From Cognatishimia activa (GTDB lineage Bacteria > Pseudomonadota > Alphaproteobacteria > Rhodobacterales > Rhodobacteraceae), in NCBI RefSeq assembly GCF_017798205.1, contig NZ_CP060010.1, forward strand, positions 2,542,001 through 2,606,000: DNA of 64,000 bases, in the 5' to 3' direction. The notes beneath the pieces were generated by a model that was given only the letters and a program-made list of their open reading frames with translations, ran no database searches and was not told the origin of the DNA. Of the stretch, positions 28,365 to 36,999 are shown one piece after another; positions within the stretch are counted from its first letter, which is position 1, and every line of letters begins with the position of its first letter. The translations under genes were made by a program, and so were the position numbers.

Positions 28365-28389
28365 AAAAGGCGGGGTTAACCCGCCTTTT
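28365..28389. terminator. bidirectional terminator between RidA and ureG
   Basis: Perfect 10-base arms AAAAGGCGGG (28365-28374) and CCCGCCTTTT (28380-28389) with a five-base loop give four T residues at the stem base in both directions. It overlaps the ureG stop codon (28376-28378) and can end both the RidA and the urease transcripts. Confidence 0.8.
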
Positions 28390-29017
28390 GCATGTCTGAC
28401 GCGGGGATCAGCCCGGCCTGGTCTTCGATCACCGCGATGATTTCATCCACGCTTTGCCCGTGTTTCAGCTGCGCAAAGATATGTGGACGCCCGCCGCGTT
28501 GCTGGGTCGCGTCGCGGTCCATGACCTCAAGCGAGGCACCGACATAGGGCGCGAGGTCTGTCTTGTTGATGATCAGAAGATCCGAGCGCGTGAGGGCTGG
28601 GCCTCCTTTGCGCGGGATCTCTTCGCCGGCCGCCACGTCGATCACATAGACGGTGAAATCTGCAAGTTCAGGCGAGAAGGTGGCCGACAGGTTGTCGCCG
28701 CCTGATTCAATCAGCACGACCTCGACGTCTGGGAAACGATCCTGCATCTCGGCCACAGCGGCGAGGTTGATTGAGGCGTCCTCGCGGATCGCCGTATGGG
28801 GACAGCCGCCGGTTTCCACGCCGATGATCCGGTCAGAGGGCAGGATTTGCATGCGTGTCAGTGCTTCGGCGTCTTCTTGGGTGTAGATGTCATTGGTGAT
28901 GACACCGATGGAATAGCGTTCTTTCAGGCGCTCGGAGAGGCGTGCGGTCAGGGTGGTTTTGCCCGCGCCGACGGGGCCTCCGATACCGATGCGAAGCGGT
29001 CCGTTGAGTTTGGTCAT
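28376..29017 (-). CDS. ureG: urease accessory GTPase UreG
   Basis: 213 aa. SIMIBI-class GTPase that delivers nickel to the urease apoenzyme with UreE, UreF and UreD. The P-loop is [11 protein letters not shown]; the metal-binding Cys-Pro-His motif is in [13 protein letters not shown]; Walker B-like [18 protein letters not shown] and the guanine-specificity motif NKTD follow. The length and motifs are canonical. It is the last gene of the urease operon and overlaps ureF by four bases. Confidence 0.97.
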   Translation of the reverse strand: MTKLNGPLRIGIGGPVGAGKTTLTARLSERLKERYSIGVITNDIYTQEDAEALTRMQILPSDRIIGVETGGCPHTAIREDASINLAAVAEMQDRFPDVEVVLIESGGDNLSATFSPELADFTVYVIDVAAGEEIPRKGGPALTRSDLLIINKTDLAPYVGASLEVMDRDATQQRGGRPHIFAQLKHGQSVDEIIAVIEDQAGLIPASDMQKAG

Positions 29018-29652
29018 GATTGGAAAAGCCTCGGTTCTTGCACCTCGTGGCGCATCGCGGCGATGTCGCTGAGGAAGGCGTTGGAATGGATGTCATCTGG
29101 CGTCAGATCGCGGGTGTCTTCGGCGATCTGGCTGCAGAGCGGGGTCAGGCGGTGCAGCACCCGCTGCGCTCCGGTCTGGCCCAGTGGCATCAAGCGTTGG
29201 GCGGCCTGCGTAAGGTTGCTGGCGAAGCTGTGCAGATAGAGCGCAACCAGTTCGGCAGGGGCGAGGTCGACCAGCTTGGCCGCGTGGCCCAAGGCGACAG
29301 GCAGCATGAGGTCGGGAAGGTCTATTTCCCAGACCTCTCGTGTGACGCGAGCAAAGGCCGACCCTTGGCGCTGCGCTTCTCGGAGCCGTTCTGAGCTTGG
29401 CGCAAAGGCGCGGGCGATGGCGTCGATGTCTTCAATGTTATCAGAGGTATAGGCGCTCCAGATCAGGATTGCGTCGCCGCGGCCGGAACCTTGCGACAAC
29501 ACGCCTTTTAGCCATTCAAAGAGCGTCTCCTCGTCTTTGACCCAGCCCTCGGCAATCGCTGCCTCAAGCCCATGGGAAAAGGCAAAGGCCCCCATGGGAT
29601 AGCTGGGCGACAGCCATTGGGTCAGGGTCGGAAGACGCGGATCAATGGGCAT
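29014..29652 (-). CDS. ureF: urease accessory protein UreF
   Basis: 212 aa from ATG 29652, all helical. The N-terminal family signature is [21 protein letters not shown], and [21 protein letters not shown] is the conserved C-terminus that engages UreG. UreF bridges UreD and UreG and acts as GTPase effector during nickel insertion. It overlaps ureE by 11 bases and ureG by four, so these three are translationally coupled. Confidence 0.94.
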   Translation of the reverse strand: MPIDPRLPTLTQWLSPSYPMGAFAFSHGLEAAIAEGWVKDEETLFEWLKGVLSQGSGRGDAILIWSAYTSDNIEDIDAIARAFAPSSERLREAQRQGSAFARVTREVWEIDLPDLMLPVALGHAAKLVDLAPAELVALYLHSFASNLTQAAQRLMPLGQTGAQRVLHRLTPLCSQIAEDTRDLTPDDIHSNAFLSDIAAMRHEVQEPRLFQS

Positions 29653-30145
29653 GGTCGTGCCCGTGATCGTGGTGATGATGGCTGTGATCATGTGCCGAGT
29701 TGCCGTGTTCGTGGCTATGGGTGCGCCCGTGGCCATAGGCGCCGCCTTCGGGGGTGAAGGGCAGGGTGGCTTTCTCGCATTTCGCGCCTACATGGCTCAG
29801 CATATGGGCGATGACCGGATCGTCTTGGATCAACAGGCGATCCTCTTCGATCTGACACGGCGTATGGCGGTTGCCGATGTGCCAGCCAATGCGGGCAAGG
29901 TTTTCGCCGGTGACGATCAGCACGGCCTCAGGCGCGGCTTTGATCTCCACCAGGCGGCCATCGGCCAGTTCGACCGCGTCTCCGTGATCCAGCGAGGTGG
30001 TCTGTCCCAGATCCAGCACGAAAGCCTCGCCCTGATCGGTTGTCAGTTTCTTGCGGCGCAGAAAGCGGCCTTCGTAATCGAGCGTTACCGAGAGGGCATC
30101 GCCCTCCCAATCACCCGCACGTTTATATGTCTGTGCAATCAACAT
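29642..30145 (-). CDS. ureE: urease nickel metallochaperone UreE
   Basis: 167 aa. The N-terminal peptide-binding domain (SVTLDYEGRFLRRKKLTTDQG) is followed by the metal-binding domain with GWHIGNRHTPCQIEEDRLL. Its conserved His in NRHTP would be the interface Ni ligand. The C-terminal 30 residues are His/Asp-rich (about 14 His, ending [12 protein letters not shown]), a nickel-storage tail. It overlaps ureF and starts one base before the end region of ureC, consistent with operon expression. Confidence 0.95.
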   Translation of the reverse strand: MLIAQTYKRAGDWEGDALSVTLDYEGRFLRRKKLTTDQGEAFVLDLGQTTSLDHGDAVELADGRLVEIKAAPEAVLIVTGENLARIGWHIGNRHTPCQIEEDRLLIQDDPVIAHMLSHVGAKCEKATLPFTPEGGAYGHGRTHSHEHGNSAHDHSHHHHDHGHDHAH

Positions 30146-30146
30146 G

Positions 30147-31907
30147 TTAGAACAGGAAATAACGCTGGGCCATCGGGAGCTCTGTGGCCGGTTGACAGGT
30201 CAGAAGTTCACCATCGGCGCGAACCTCATAGGTCTCGGGGTGGACCTCGACCTCAGGTGTTGCGTCGTTGAGTTTTAGGTCCTTTTTGCCGATATCGCGC
30301 GTGTTCTGTACGGCGACGGTTTCCTTCGCCAGACCAAGGCTCTCGCCGATATTCATCGACTGAGCCGCGCCCGATACAAAGGTCACGGCCGAGTTTTCGA
30401 CCGAGCGGCCATAGGCGCCCCACATTGGGCGCGAATAGACCGGCTGAGGGGTTGGGATCGATGCGTTCGGGTCGCCCATCTGCGCGGCGGCAATCGTGCC
30501 ACCCAAAAGGACCATCTCGGGTTTAACCCCAAAGAAGGCGGGGTTCCAGAGCACGAGGTCGGCGCGTTTGCCTTCCTCAATCGAGCCGATCTCATGGCTG
30601 ATGCCATGGGCAATCGCCGGGTTGATCGTGTATTTCGCCACGTAGCGGCGGACGCGGTAGTTGTCGTTGTCGCCGGTTTCTTCAGCCAGTTTGCCGCGTT
30701 GTTTCTTCATCTTATCAGCGGTTTGCCAGGTGCGGATGATGACTTCGCCGACGCGGCCCATGGCCTGACTATCCGATGCGATGATTGAGAAAGCACCCAT
30801 GTCATGCAGGATATCTTCTGCAGCAATCGTCTCGCGGCGGATGCGGCTTTCGGCAAAGGCCACGTCTTCGGGGATCGACTTGTCCAGATGGTGGCAGACC
30901 ATCAGCATGTCGAGGTGTTCTTCGATGGTGTTCACGGTGAAGGGGCGGGTTGGGTTGGTCGAGGAAGGCAGTACATGCTCTTCGCCACAGATCTTGATGA
31001 TGTCGGGGGCATGCCCGCCGCCCGCGCCTTCGGTGTGGAAGGCGTGAATAGTTCGGCCCTTCATGGCGGCGACAGTGTTTTCGACAAAACCGGACTCATT
31101 GAGCGTATCCGTGTGGATCATGACCTGAACATCCATCGCGTCGGCCACCGAAAGGCAGCAGTCGATGGCCGCCGGCGTCGTGCCCCAGTCTTCGTGCAGC
31201 TTCATTGCGCAGGCGCCAGCGTTGATCTGCTCTTTAAGTGCTGCGGGCAGGCTGGCGTTGCCCTTGCCTGCGAAGGCCAGGTTCATGGGGAACGCATCTG
31301 CCGCCTGCATCATTCGACCAAGGTGCCAGGCACCGGGGGTACAGGTGGTGGCCAAGGTGCCGTGCGCTGGCCCGGTGCCTCCGCCGAGCATTGTGGTGAG
31401 GCCCGAATGCAGAGCATCCTCGATCTGTTGTGGGCAGATGAAGTGGATGTGTGAGTCAAACCCACCTGCGGTCAGGATGCGGCCTTCGCCCGCGATGGCC
31501 TCAGTGCCGGGGCCAACGATGATATCGACGCCCGGTTGCGTGTCGGGGTTGCCTGCCTTGCCGATCTTGTGGATGCGGCCGTTTTTCAGTCCCACGTCGG
31601 CTTTGTAGATGCCGGTATGGTCCACGATCAGCGCATTGGTGATCACGGTATCAACGGCGCCGTCCGCGCGGGTGGTCTGGGCTTGGCCCATGCCGTCGCG
31701 AATGACTTTGCCGCCGCCGAATTTGACCTCTTCACCATAGTGCAGCGCGTTTGCCCCGCTGCCGCCCGTGGTCGCGGTGCCAGAGCGTTCGGCGATCAGG
31801 TCCCGCTCGACTTCGATGATCAGGTCGGTGTCGGCCAGTCGCAGCTTGTCGCCGACGGTGGGGCCGAACATGGCGGCGTAATCGGAACGTTTTATTTGTG
31901 CGGGCAT
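30147..31907 (-). CDS. ureC: urease alpha subunit UreC
   Basis: 586 aa catalytic subunit. Nickel and catalytic residues are all present: His153 and His155 (DSHIHF), the carbamylated Lys236 (MKLHEDWG), His265 (IHTDTLNE), His291 ([10 protein letters not shown]), Asp379 (SDSQAMGR) and the flap His339 (VCHHLDKS). Each is offset by +19 from the Klebsiella enzyme. The offset comes mainly from an insertion of about 17 residues at positions 40-56 ([17 protein letters not shown]) just before the conserved [11 protein letters not shown]. The insertion is Gly/Ala/Thr-rich and probably a surface loop. The start [16 protein letters not shown] is canonical, with AGGGAAC upstream. It is separated from ureB by a 188-base spacer holding an inverted-repeat element. 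Confidence 0.97.
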   Translation of the reverse strand: MPAQIKRSDYAAMFGPTVGDKLRLADTDLIIEVERDLIAERSGTATTGGSGANALHYGEEVKFGGGKVIRDGMGQAQTTRADGAVDTVITNALIVDHTGIYKADVGLKNGRIHKIGKAGNPDTQPGVDIIVGPGTEAIAGEGRILTAGGFDSHIHFICPQQIEDALHSGLTTMLGGGTGPAHGTLATTCTPGAWHLGRMMQAADAFPMNLAFAGKGNASLPAALKEQINAGACAMKLHEDWGTTPAAIDCCLSVADAMDVQVMIHTDTLNESGFVENTVAAMKGRTIHAFHTEGAGGGHAPDIIKICGEEHVLPSSTNPTRPFTVNTIEEHLDMLMVCHHLDKSIPEDVAFAESRIRRETIAAEDILHDMGAFSIIASDSQAMGRVGEVIIRTWQTADKMKKQRGKLAEETGDNDNYRVRRYVAKYTINPAIAHGISHEIGSIEEGKRADLVLWNPAFFGVKPEMVLLGGTIAAAQMGDPNASIPTPQPVYSRPMWGAYGRSVENSAVTFVSGAAQSMNIGESLGLAKETVAVQNTRDIGKKDLKLNDATPEVEVHPETYEVRADGELLTCQPATELPMAQRYFLF

Positions 31908-31950
31908 ATGTTCAGTTCCCTAGTTGTATCCATCCGCTCGGCCGAAGGCC

Positions 31951-32083
31951 GGGCCGCGCCCGGACCTCCCCCATGGGGAGGGCGCGTTTGTTATGTTCTG
32001 CGCCAGATCAAGCTGGCAGTGTATTGCAAGGTCATGGCTGTCAGCAGCGTCAGAGCGCCCACCCCGAGGTCCGGGCGCGGCCC
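31951..32083. repeat. 133-bp inverted-repeat element between ureB and ureC
   Basis: The 17-base ends GGGCCGCGCCCGGACCT (31951-31967) and AGGTCCGGGCGCGGCCC (32067-32083) are exact reverse complements. Pairing continues inward imperfectly to GGGCGC (31980-31985) with GCGCCC (32055-32060), giving arms of about 29-35 bases around a 69-base centre. A second local hairpin (CCTCCCC/GGGGAGG, 31965-31981) overlaps the left arm. It contains no credible open reading frame. The layout is that of a small non-coding palindromic element, in a place where ureB and ureC are normally adjacent. No target-site duplication is visible. Confidence 0.7.
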
Positions 32084-32095
32084 TCGCCGCAGATC

Positions 32096-32401
32096 TCACA
32101 GCTTGCCCATAACCTTCTGATTAAACCCATAGACCACGCGGCCCCCGGAAATCGGGATCAGGTTCACTTCACGTTTCTGACCCGGCTCAAAGCGCACGGC
32201 GGTGCCCGCGGCGATGTCCAGACGCATGCCGTGGGCGGCCTCTCGGTCAAATTCGAGACCCGGATTGGTCTCGGCGAAATGATAGTGGCTGCCGACCTGC
32301 ACTGGACGGTCTCCGGTGTTGGCCACCATAAGCGTCGTGACTTCTGCGCCGGGATTGAGCTCAAGAGTGCCCTCGGCTGGGATCAGCTCTCCGGGGATCA
32401 T
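32096..32401 (-). CDS. ureB: urease beta subunit UreB
   Basis: 101 aa, the usual length for a separate beta subunit. It begins [18 protein letters not shown] and holds the conserved [21 protein letters not shown] and [18 protein letters not shown] segments. It forms the structural beta subunit of the (alpha-beta-gamma)3 urease. The ATG overlaps the stop of the preceding 55-aa gene (ATGA), so its translation probably depends on that gene. Confidence 0.96.
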   Translation of the reverse strand: MIPGELIPAEGTLELNPGAEVTTLMVANTGDRPVQVGSHYHFAETNPGLEFDREAAHGMRLDIAAGTAVRFEPGQKREVNLIPISGGRVVYGFNQKVMGKL

Positions 32402-32565
32402 TTGCGACCTGCCAGCAGGAAGGCCGCCGCACCTGCTGCTGCGATCAGGGCGAGACCCATATTCAGGTTCTCAAACCCATGCGGGTGCAGATGCGCGCCG
32501 GAATGCGCCAAGGCAGGTGCTGCCAGAAAGAGCGTCGCGAAAGTCGCGTAAGTGATTGTTTTCAT
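32398..32565 (-). CDS. 55-aa membrane protein inside the urease operon
   Basis: A reading frame of 55 codons between ureA and ureB, beginning [20 protein letters not shown]. This is a clear signal peptide with cleavage after ALA. The mature part starts with a short His-rich periplasmic segment ([10 protein letters not shown], four His in nine residues), then one transmembrane helix ([19 protein letters not shown]) and a short basic tail. The stop overlaps the ureB ATG by four bases; the start is 11 bases after the ureA stop. The His cluster suggests metal binding, reminiscent of the His-rich N-termini of HupE/UreJ nickel permeases, though the protein is much shorter. No known function. Confidence 0.8.
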   Translation of the reverse strand: MKTITYATFATLFLAAPALAHSGAHLHPHGFENLNMGLALIAAAGAAAFLLAGRK

Positions 32566-32575
32566 GTGTCTGTCC

Positions 32576-32878
32576 TCAGCGAATAGGGTTGTGTACGGTC
32601 ACCAGTTTGGTGCCATCGGGAAAGGTGGCCTCGACCTGAACCTCGTGGATCATCTCGGCGATGCCCTCCATGACCTGCGCGCGGGTCACCACTTCGGCAC
32701 CGGCCTGCATCATGTCCGCCACCGAGCGCCCGTCGCGCGCGCCTTCGACCACCGCATCGGTGATCAAGGCGATGGCTTCGGGGTGGTTCAGTTTGACACC
32801 GCGCGCCAGTCGTTTGCGCGCCACTTCGGCAGCCATGGCCACCAGCAGTTTGTCTTTTTCCCGAGGGGTGAGTTGCAT
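32576..32878 (-). CDS. ureA: urease gamma subunit UreA
   Basis: 100 aa, canonical size. It starts [23 protein letters not shown] and holds the family segments [21 protein letters not shown] and the C-terminal [18 protein letters not shown]. It is the small structural subunit of the urease trimer. Only three bases separate it from ureD, and 10 bases from the small membrane-protein gene downstream. Confidence 0.97.
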   Translation of the reverse strand: MQLTPREKDKLLVAMAAEVARKRLARGVKLNHPEAIALITDAVVEGARDGRSVADMMQAGAEVVTRAQVMEGIAEMIHEVQVEATFPDGTKLVTVHNPIR

Positions 32879-32881
32879 GTC

Positions 32882-33787
32882 TTATAGTCTCCAAGACGTA
32901 GGAAGCCCGTCGCCGGAAAGGCGATCGAGGATCGGCAAAAGGGGGCTGCGTAATGTGTGGCTGTCAGAGGCCACCATGCGCAGAGCAAGAACATCAGGGG
33001 CCAGAAGGCTCGCGCCTCCGGTCTGAGGGAGAAGGGCGCGAAGCGGCGCTAGGTGGGCCTCAGCATCAGGGGCCACGTAGAGCAGGCTGACCATTGCACC
33101 TGCACGATGAGCAACGGCGCGGTCAGTGAGTTGGGCGGCCACATCGCCGGTCAGATGCATACCGTCAAAATAGAGCGGTGCGCCATCGCACGTCACGCGG
33201 ATTTTGTCTTTGAAATCAACGTCGTTTAGCACTTCACCCATGGCAGTGCGGCCAAAGATCATGGGCTCTACCATCAGGAACTTGGCGTCTTGGGCCAAAT
33301 CCACGGTCAGGCTGCGATTAAGCCGCGCGCCTTCAAACAGGATCAGTTCCTGTGGCAACCAATGCAGCGATCCCCCCGCTGCCACTGACAGATGCGAGTC
33401 CATCCGCGCATGGCCCTCTTTGGACCGATAGGCACGCTCGGCGGCCTGAGTGGTCAGGGTCAGGTGGCTGCCCGTGCCCGCAGAGGCCTCGATATCCAGC
33501 TGATCGCCTCCGGTCAGGCCGCCAGAGGTATTGATCATGATCGCTTGCACCCCATGCCCGCGCGGAAAGAGGGCCTTCATCGCGCCGGAGGTGCGGAATT
33601 TATCAATGCCCGACCCAGCCCCAACCGCCTTGGTCGAGAGGCTCAAAACCCCCTGCGTACGCGGCACCGGCCCAATCGCTGTGGGCGGTGTCGGCGGCGT
33701 AGGCACGTCAAGATATGCAGGCGCAAGCGGGATGGCTGACCTCGGAACATTGGGTAAAACGAAAGATACCCTCCGAAATTTGGACAT
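32882..33787 (-). CDS. ureD: urease accessory protein UreD
   Basis: 301 aa from ATG 33787; an upstream TTG would add seven residues. It is the scaffold that binds apo-urease and passes nickel from UreG through UreF. Family features include MINTSGGLTGGDQLDIEASAG, LTTQAAERAYRS, GGSLHWLPQELILFEGA and the TGDVAAQLTDRAVA region. Near the N-terminus a Pro-rich stretch (DVPTPPTPPTAIGPVPRT) links to the core and is longer than in many UreD proteins. It is the first gene of the operon; a palindrome lies 66 bases upstream. Confidence 0.93.
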   Translation of the reverse strand: MSKFRRVSFVLPNVPRSAIPLAPAYLDVPTPPTPPTAIGPVPRTQGVLSLSTKAVGAGSGIDKFRTSGAMKALFPRGHGVQAIMINTSGGLTGGDQLDIEASAGTGSHLTLTTQAAERAYRSKEGHARMDSHLSVAAGGSLHWLPQELILFEGARLNRSLTVDLAQDAKFLMVEPMIFGRTAMGEVLNDVDFKDKIRVTCDGAPLYFDGMHLTGDVAAQLTDRAVAHRAGAMVSLLYVAPDAEAHLAPLRALLPQTGGASLLAPDVLALRMVASDSHTLRSPLLPILDRLSGDGLPTSWRL

Positions 33788-33852
33788 TTTCAGATCGTAC
33801 GAAAGCAAAATGCGGCGACAAAACCGTTAACTTGCGTGAAAAATGCGCGCGC

Positions 33853-33867
33853 GCTTAAAAATTAAGC
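33853..33867. promoter_or_regulatory. palindrome upstream of the urease operon
   Basis: GCTTAAAAATTAAGC is a perfect inverted repeat with a three-base centre, 66 bases upstream of the ureD start in an A/T-rich patch. It could be an operator or part of the urease promoter. It is not an obvious NtrC or NikR site. Confidence 0.35.
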
Positions 33868-33900
33868 AAATCACATCCCGCCTGAAAAAACAGCAGGCAG

Positions 33901-33926
33901 AAAAAAACGCGCCCCGAAGGACGCGT
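33901..33926 (-). terminator. terminator of the Hint gene
   Basis: Read on the minus strand, ACGCGTCC-TTCG-GGGGCGCGT (33926 to 33907) forms a UUCG-type tetraloop hairpin followed by seven T residues. It lies 25 bases after the stop of the second Hint gene and before the urease operon, separating the two transcripts. Confidence 0.9.
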
Positions 33927-33950
33927 CAGTCACTGTTGGGGATAGTGAAG

Positions 33951-34580
33951 TTAATGCGTCCGCAGAAACACGGCTTCTCGTTTGTTGAGAGTGCGGCGGG
34001 CCGAGACAAACATGCCTAGGGTCTCGCGCTCGCGCAGTTCCGGGAAAATCTTGAAGATCTCGTCCTTTTGGGCGGTCTCTAGTGTGCCCAGCGAATAATC
34101 ACCGGGCTGAAAGCTTTCGGACCAGGCACCGTTGCCCAGAATGACTTCGTGGTGCTCAAATAGAACATGGTGATAGCCCACACCGCCGATATTGACGCGT
34201 TTGACGCCCTTTTTGCCCAAAAGATGCTTGGCGGCGACCAGTGTTTCGCGCTCATCAAACACCAAAGCAGTGATGTCATTGGTGATAAGCATGCGGTGGT
34301 TGGGCGACACCAGAATATCGGTTTCAGGCGCGTTTGGTCCCAAGGCACCTGCCTTGATCAGGATCGGGCGCAGGTCTTCGTTGCGGTCCAGGTCCATTGA
34401 CGAAAACTCACGATGACCGACCCAAGCGATTTCCTGAAGGCCATTGTCACGTGTGATAACTTTGTCACCGGGGCGCAGGGATTCGATGGCGCGCGTGCCC
34501 TTGCTGGTTGCGATCTGCGTACCGGTCGCAAAACAAATCGGAGGCCAAGGGGTGCCTTCACGGAGATCTTTGTCAGCCAT
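33951..34580 (-). CDS. stand-alone Hint (hedgehog/intein) domain protein
   Basis: 209 aa, almost entirely a Hint module. After only 15 residues comes ICFATGTQIATSKGTRAIESL with the nucleophile Cys16, then GDKVITRDNG, the block-B His in VSPNHRML (His95) and the conserved FEHHEVILGNGAWSESF (His143/144). It ends with a short helical tail. As in the first Hint protein of this window there is no C-terminal Asn-nucleophile junction, so splicing is not expected. It has almost no N-terminal partner domain, so any cleavage would release a 15-residue peptide. A strong terminator follows. Its role is unknown. Confidence 0.87.
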   Translation of the reverse strand: MADKDLREGTPWPPICFATGTQIATSKGTRAIESLRPGDKVITRDNGLQEIAWVGHREFSSMDLDRNEDLRPILIKAGALGPNAPETDILVSPNHRMLITNDITALVFDERETLVAAKHLLGKKGVKRVNIGGVGYHHVLFEHHEVILGNGAWSESFQPGDYSLGTLETAQKDEIFKIFPELRERETLGMFVSARRTLNKREAVFLRTH

Positions 34581-35165
34581 TGTCGTGCCTACCTTTCACC
34601 TGACCTCGGGGGTTTGAGGTCGATTTACCCAGACTTGGGGCGCTTGGACGTCCCGGCGCGAAGATGCGATGACTGGCGGACCAGTATGTGCCGCTACATC
34701 GCGCTCGCGCGTTCTTGCGATCAGGTTAGGGGCGAAAGCGCGTTTCCCAAATGGGCAAGTCATCGGTCTTGCCTGCCAAATGACGAGTTTCTGCCCAAGT
34801 TTGGCCATATTTGCTGCGCGTGAATCTCGGTTTTGTTTCCGATGGTTGGACAATTTCGCCCGTATTGGGGGCAGTGAAACACGTTCTTGGCGAAACTCAA
34901 CTTGGAAATGGAAACAATCCATTTGCATCTAGGGGGCCAGTGTTCCGCGTTAGGACTTAGTTAACTATATTTGGCTGATTGTTGCTGGCTTCATGGCAGT
35001 GCTCGGCTTTGCGCTTCATTGTTCACGAATTAGCGTTCCTGGGCCGCCACCATACTGGATGAGCCGCGCGTTTGATTCGAAGCTTTCCTCGATCTCTCTT
35101 GTCTGAGACCCGACACAGGTGTAACCCCGATCGTTGAACCAGCATCAGCTATTCAGAGGCAAACC
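34581..35165. other. 585-base stretch without a recognisable gene
   Basis: Open frames here are short, lack ribosome sites and have no recognisable protein pattern. A small hairpin (AAATGG/CCATTT, 34906-34924) is present. It probably holds the promoters of the Hint gene (left) and dusA (right). It might also contain a small RNA, but I cannot demonstrate one. Confidence 0.5.
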
Positions 35166-36173
35166 GTGACCCACCCCGATCTAGCAACATCCGCGCGGCT
35201 CTCTGTGGCCCCGATGATGGATTGGACAGACCGTCATTGCCGCTTTCTGCACCGTCTCTTGTCGCGCGAAACGCTGCTTTACACGGAAATGGTTACCGCG
35301 CCGGCTTTGGTGCGGGGTGGGGCGCTGCATCTCTTGGACTATTCGCAAGAGGAGCATCCGGTTGCGCTGCAGCTGGGTGGATCGGATCCGGCCGAACTGG
35401 CGCAGGCCGCCAAAATGGGCGCAGACGCCGGCTATGATGAGATCAACCTGAACGTCGGCTGCCCCTCTGATCGCGTGCAATCGGGCACATTTGGCGCGGT
35501 TCTGATGCGCCAGCCTGATTTGGTCGCAGATTGTGTTGCCGCGATGCAGGATGCTGTGGACGTTGAGGTCACGGTGAAATGCCGCATCGGCGTGGATGAT
35601 CAAGAGCCCGAAGAGATCCTGCCACAGTTTCTGGAAACCATTGCGAGGCGGGGCATCACGCGGCTCACAATCCACGCGCGCAAGGCCTGGCTGCAGGGGC
35701 TGTCTCCGAAAGAAAACCGGGATATCCCGCCGCTGGACTATCCGCTTGTCCATCGCATGAAAGCGCAATTCCCAGAGCTGCATCTGTCGATCAACGGCGG
35801 CATTGCGACGCTGGATGAGGCGCTTTTGCATCTTGAGGCGGGGTTGGATGGCGTCATGATCGGGCGCGCGGCCTATCACAGCCCGTCCGACATTCTTGTT
35901 GAGGCCGACACGCGTATCTATGGCACAGATCACCATATCACAGCCCAAGACGCCGTCCGGGCCATGTTGCCTTATATCGAAAGCCACCTAAGTTCTGGCG
36001 GGCGGCTGCATCAGGTCTCGCGCCATATGTTGGGCCTGTTCGCGGGTCGTCCCGGCGCGCGTTTGTGGCGGCGGGTGTTGTCCGAAGGTGCAAGCAAGGT
36101 GGGCGCAGGTCCAGAACTGGTGCTAGACGCCCTGAGCCACGTCGAAAATGCCGCCCTCGCGGTAGGAGAGTAA
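35166..36173 (+). CDS. dusA: tRNA-dihydrouridine synthase A
   Basis: 335 aa from a GTG with CAGAGG upstream. It is an FMN enzyme that reduces U20/U20a in the tRNA D-loop with NADPH. Family signatures: LSVAPMMDWTDRHCRF at the N-terminus, EMVTAPALVRGG, QLGGSDP, NLNVGCPSDRVQSGTFGA with the catalytic Cys, KCRIGVDD and IHARKAWLQGLSPKENRDIPPL. The GCPSDRVQ and KAWLQGLSPK motifs distinguish DusA from DusB and DusC. A C-terminal helical domain binds tRNA. TSUP starts one base after the stop, so the two are likely co-transcribed. Confidence 0.96.
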   Translation: MTHPDLATSARLSVAPMMDWTDRHCRFLHRLLSRETLLYTEMVTAPALVRGGALHLLDYSQEEHPVALQLGGSDPAELAQAAKMGADAGYDEINLNVGCPSDRVQSGTFGAVLMRQPDLVADCVAAMQDAVDVEVTVKCRIGVDDQEPEEILPQFLETIARRGITRLTIHARKAWLQGLSPKENRDIPPLDYPLVHRMKAQFPELHLSINGGIATLDEALLHLEAGLDGVMIGRAAYHSPSDILVEADTRIYGTDHHITAQDAVRAMLPYIESHLSSGGRLHQVSRHMLGLFAGRPGARLWRRVLSEGASKVGAGPELVLDALSHVENAALAVGE

Positions 36174-36174
36174 A

Positions 36175-36999
36175 ATGCCAGAGATGAGTTTACTGTTGCC
36201 CTTGCTGGCTTTCCTGCTTGCCATCGGAGCCTTTGCTGGCGTGCTCGCAGGTCTTTTGGGGGTCGGCGGCGGCATCGTTCTTGTCCCTGCATTTTTCTAT
36301 AGCTTTCAGGTGCTTGGCTATGAGGGACCGCAGTTGATGCAGGTCTGCCTCGCAACCTCGTTGGCAACGATTGTCGTGACCTCTGTGCGCTCTGTGATGA
36401 GCCACAACAAGAAAGGCGCGGTCGATTGGGAGATCCTGAAAAGCTGGGCGCCGGGCATTGCCATTGGGGCCATTGTCGGCGTGGCTGTTGCCTCGAACCT
36501 ACGCTCAGATGTGTTGCAAGGGATATTTGGCGTGCTTGCGATGATCGTCGGGCTCTATATGGGGTTTGGCCGGTCAGAATGGCGTTTGGGTCCAGAGATG
36601 CCCAAGGGTGCGCGCCGTGCGGTCATGAGCCCCTCGGTTGGGTTTCTGTCGGTGCTTATGGGCATTGGCGGCGGCAGTTTCGGAGTGCCTCTAATGTCTT
36701 TGCACAATGTGCCGATCCACCGTGCTGTTGCGACTGCGGCTGGGTTTGGTCTGGTGATCGCAGTGCCGGGCGTTATCGGTTTTCTGATGCTCGAGGTCGA
36801 TCCGGCCTCTAAACCGCCATTCACCATCGGCGCGGTCAACCTGATCGCTTTTGCTATTATCGTGGCCATGACACTGATCACCGCGCCTTGGGGCGTGAAA
36901 CTGGCCCATAGCTTGGACCCAAAACCCTTGAAACGCGTATTTGCCGTGTTCCTTGTGCTTGTGTCTATCAACATGCTGCGGCGTAGCTTTGGGATCTGA
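36175..36999 (+). CDS. TauE/SafE (TSUP) family sulfite/anion permease
   Basis: 274 aa with seven to eight hydrophobic segments arranged as two repeats. The TSUP signature GVLAGLLGVGGGIVLVPAFF occurs near the N-terminus and its counterpart LMGIGGGSFGVPLMSL in the second half. The family exports or imports sulfite, sulfoacetate, taurine and other organic anions across the inner membrane. The substrate here is not indicated by the neighbours (dusA and an oxygenase-like gene). Confidence 0.92.
   Translation: MPEMSLLLPLLAFLLAIGAFAGVLAGLLGVGGGIVLVPAFFYSFQVLGYEGPQLMQVCLATSLATIVVTSVRSVMSHNKKGAVDWEILKSWAPGIAIGAIVGVAVASNLRSDVLQGIFGVLAMIVGLYMGFGRSEWRLGPEMPKGARRAVMSPSVGFLSVLMGIGGGSFGVPLMSLHNVPIHRAVATAAGFGLVIAVPGVIGFLMLEVDPASKPPFTIGAVNLIAFAIIVAMTLITAPWGVKLAHSLDPKPLKRVFAVFLVLVSINMLRRSFGI

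Noticed and set aside
34596-34928. 110-codon minus-strand frame in the 585-base gap
   Set aside because: No ribosome site, no hydrophobic core or motif; composition unlike neighbouring genes.
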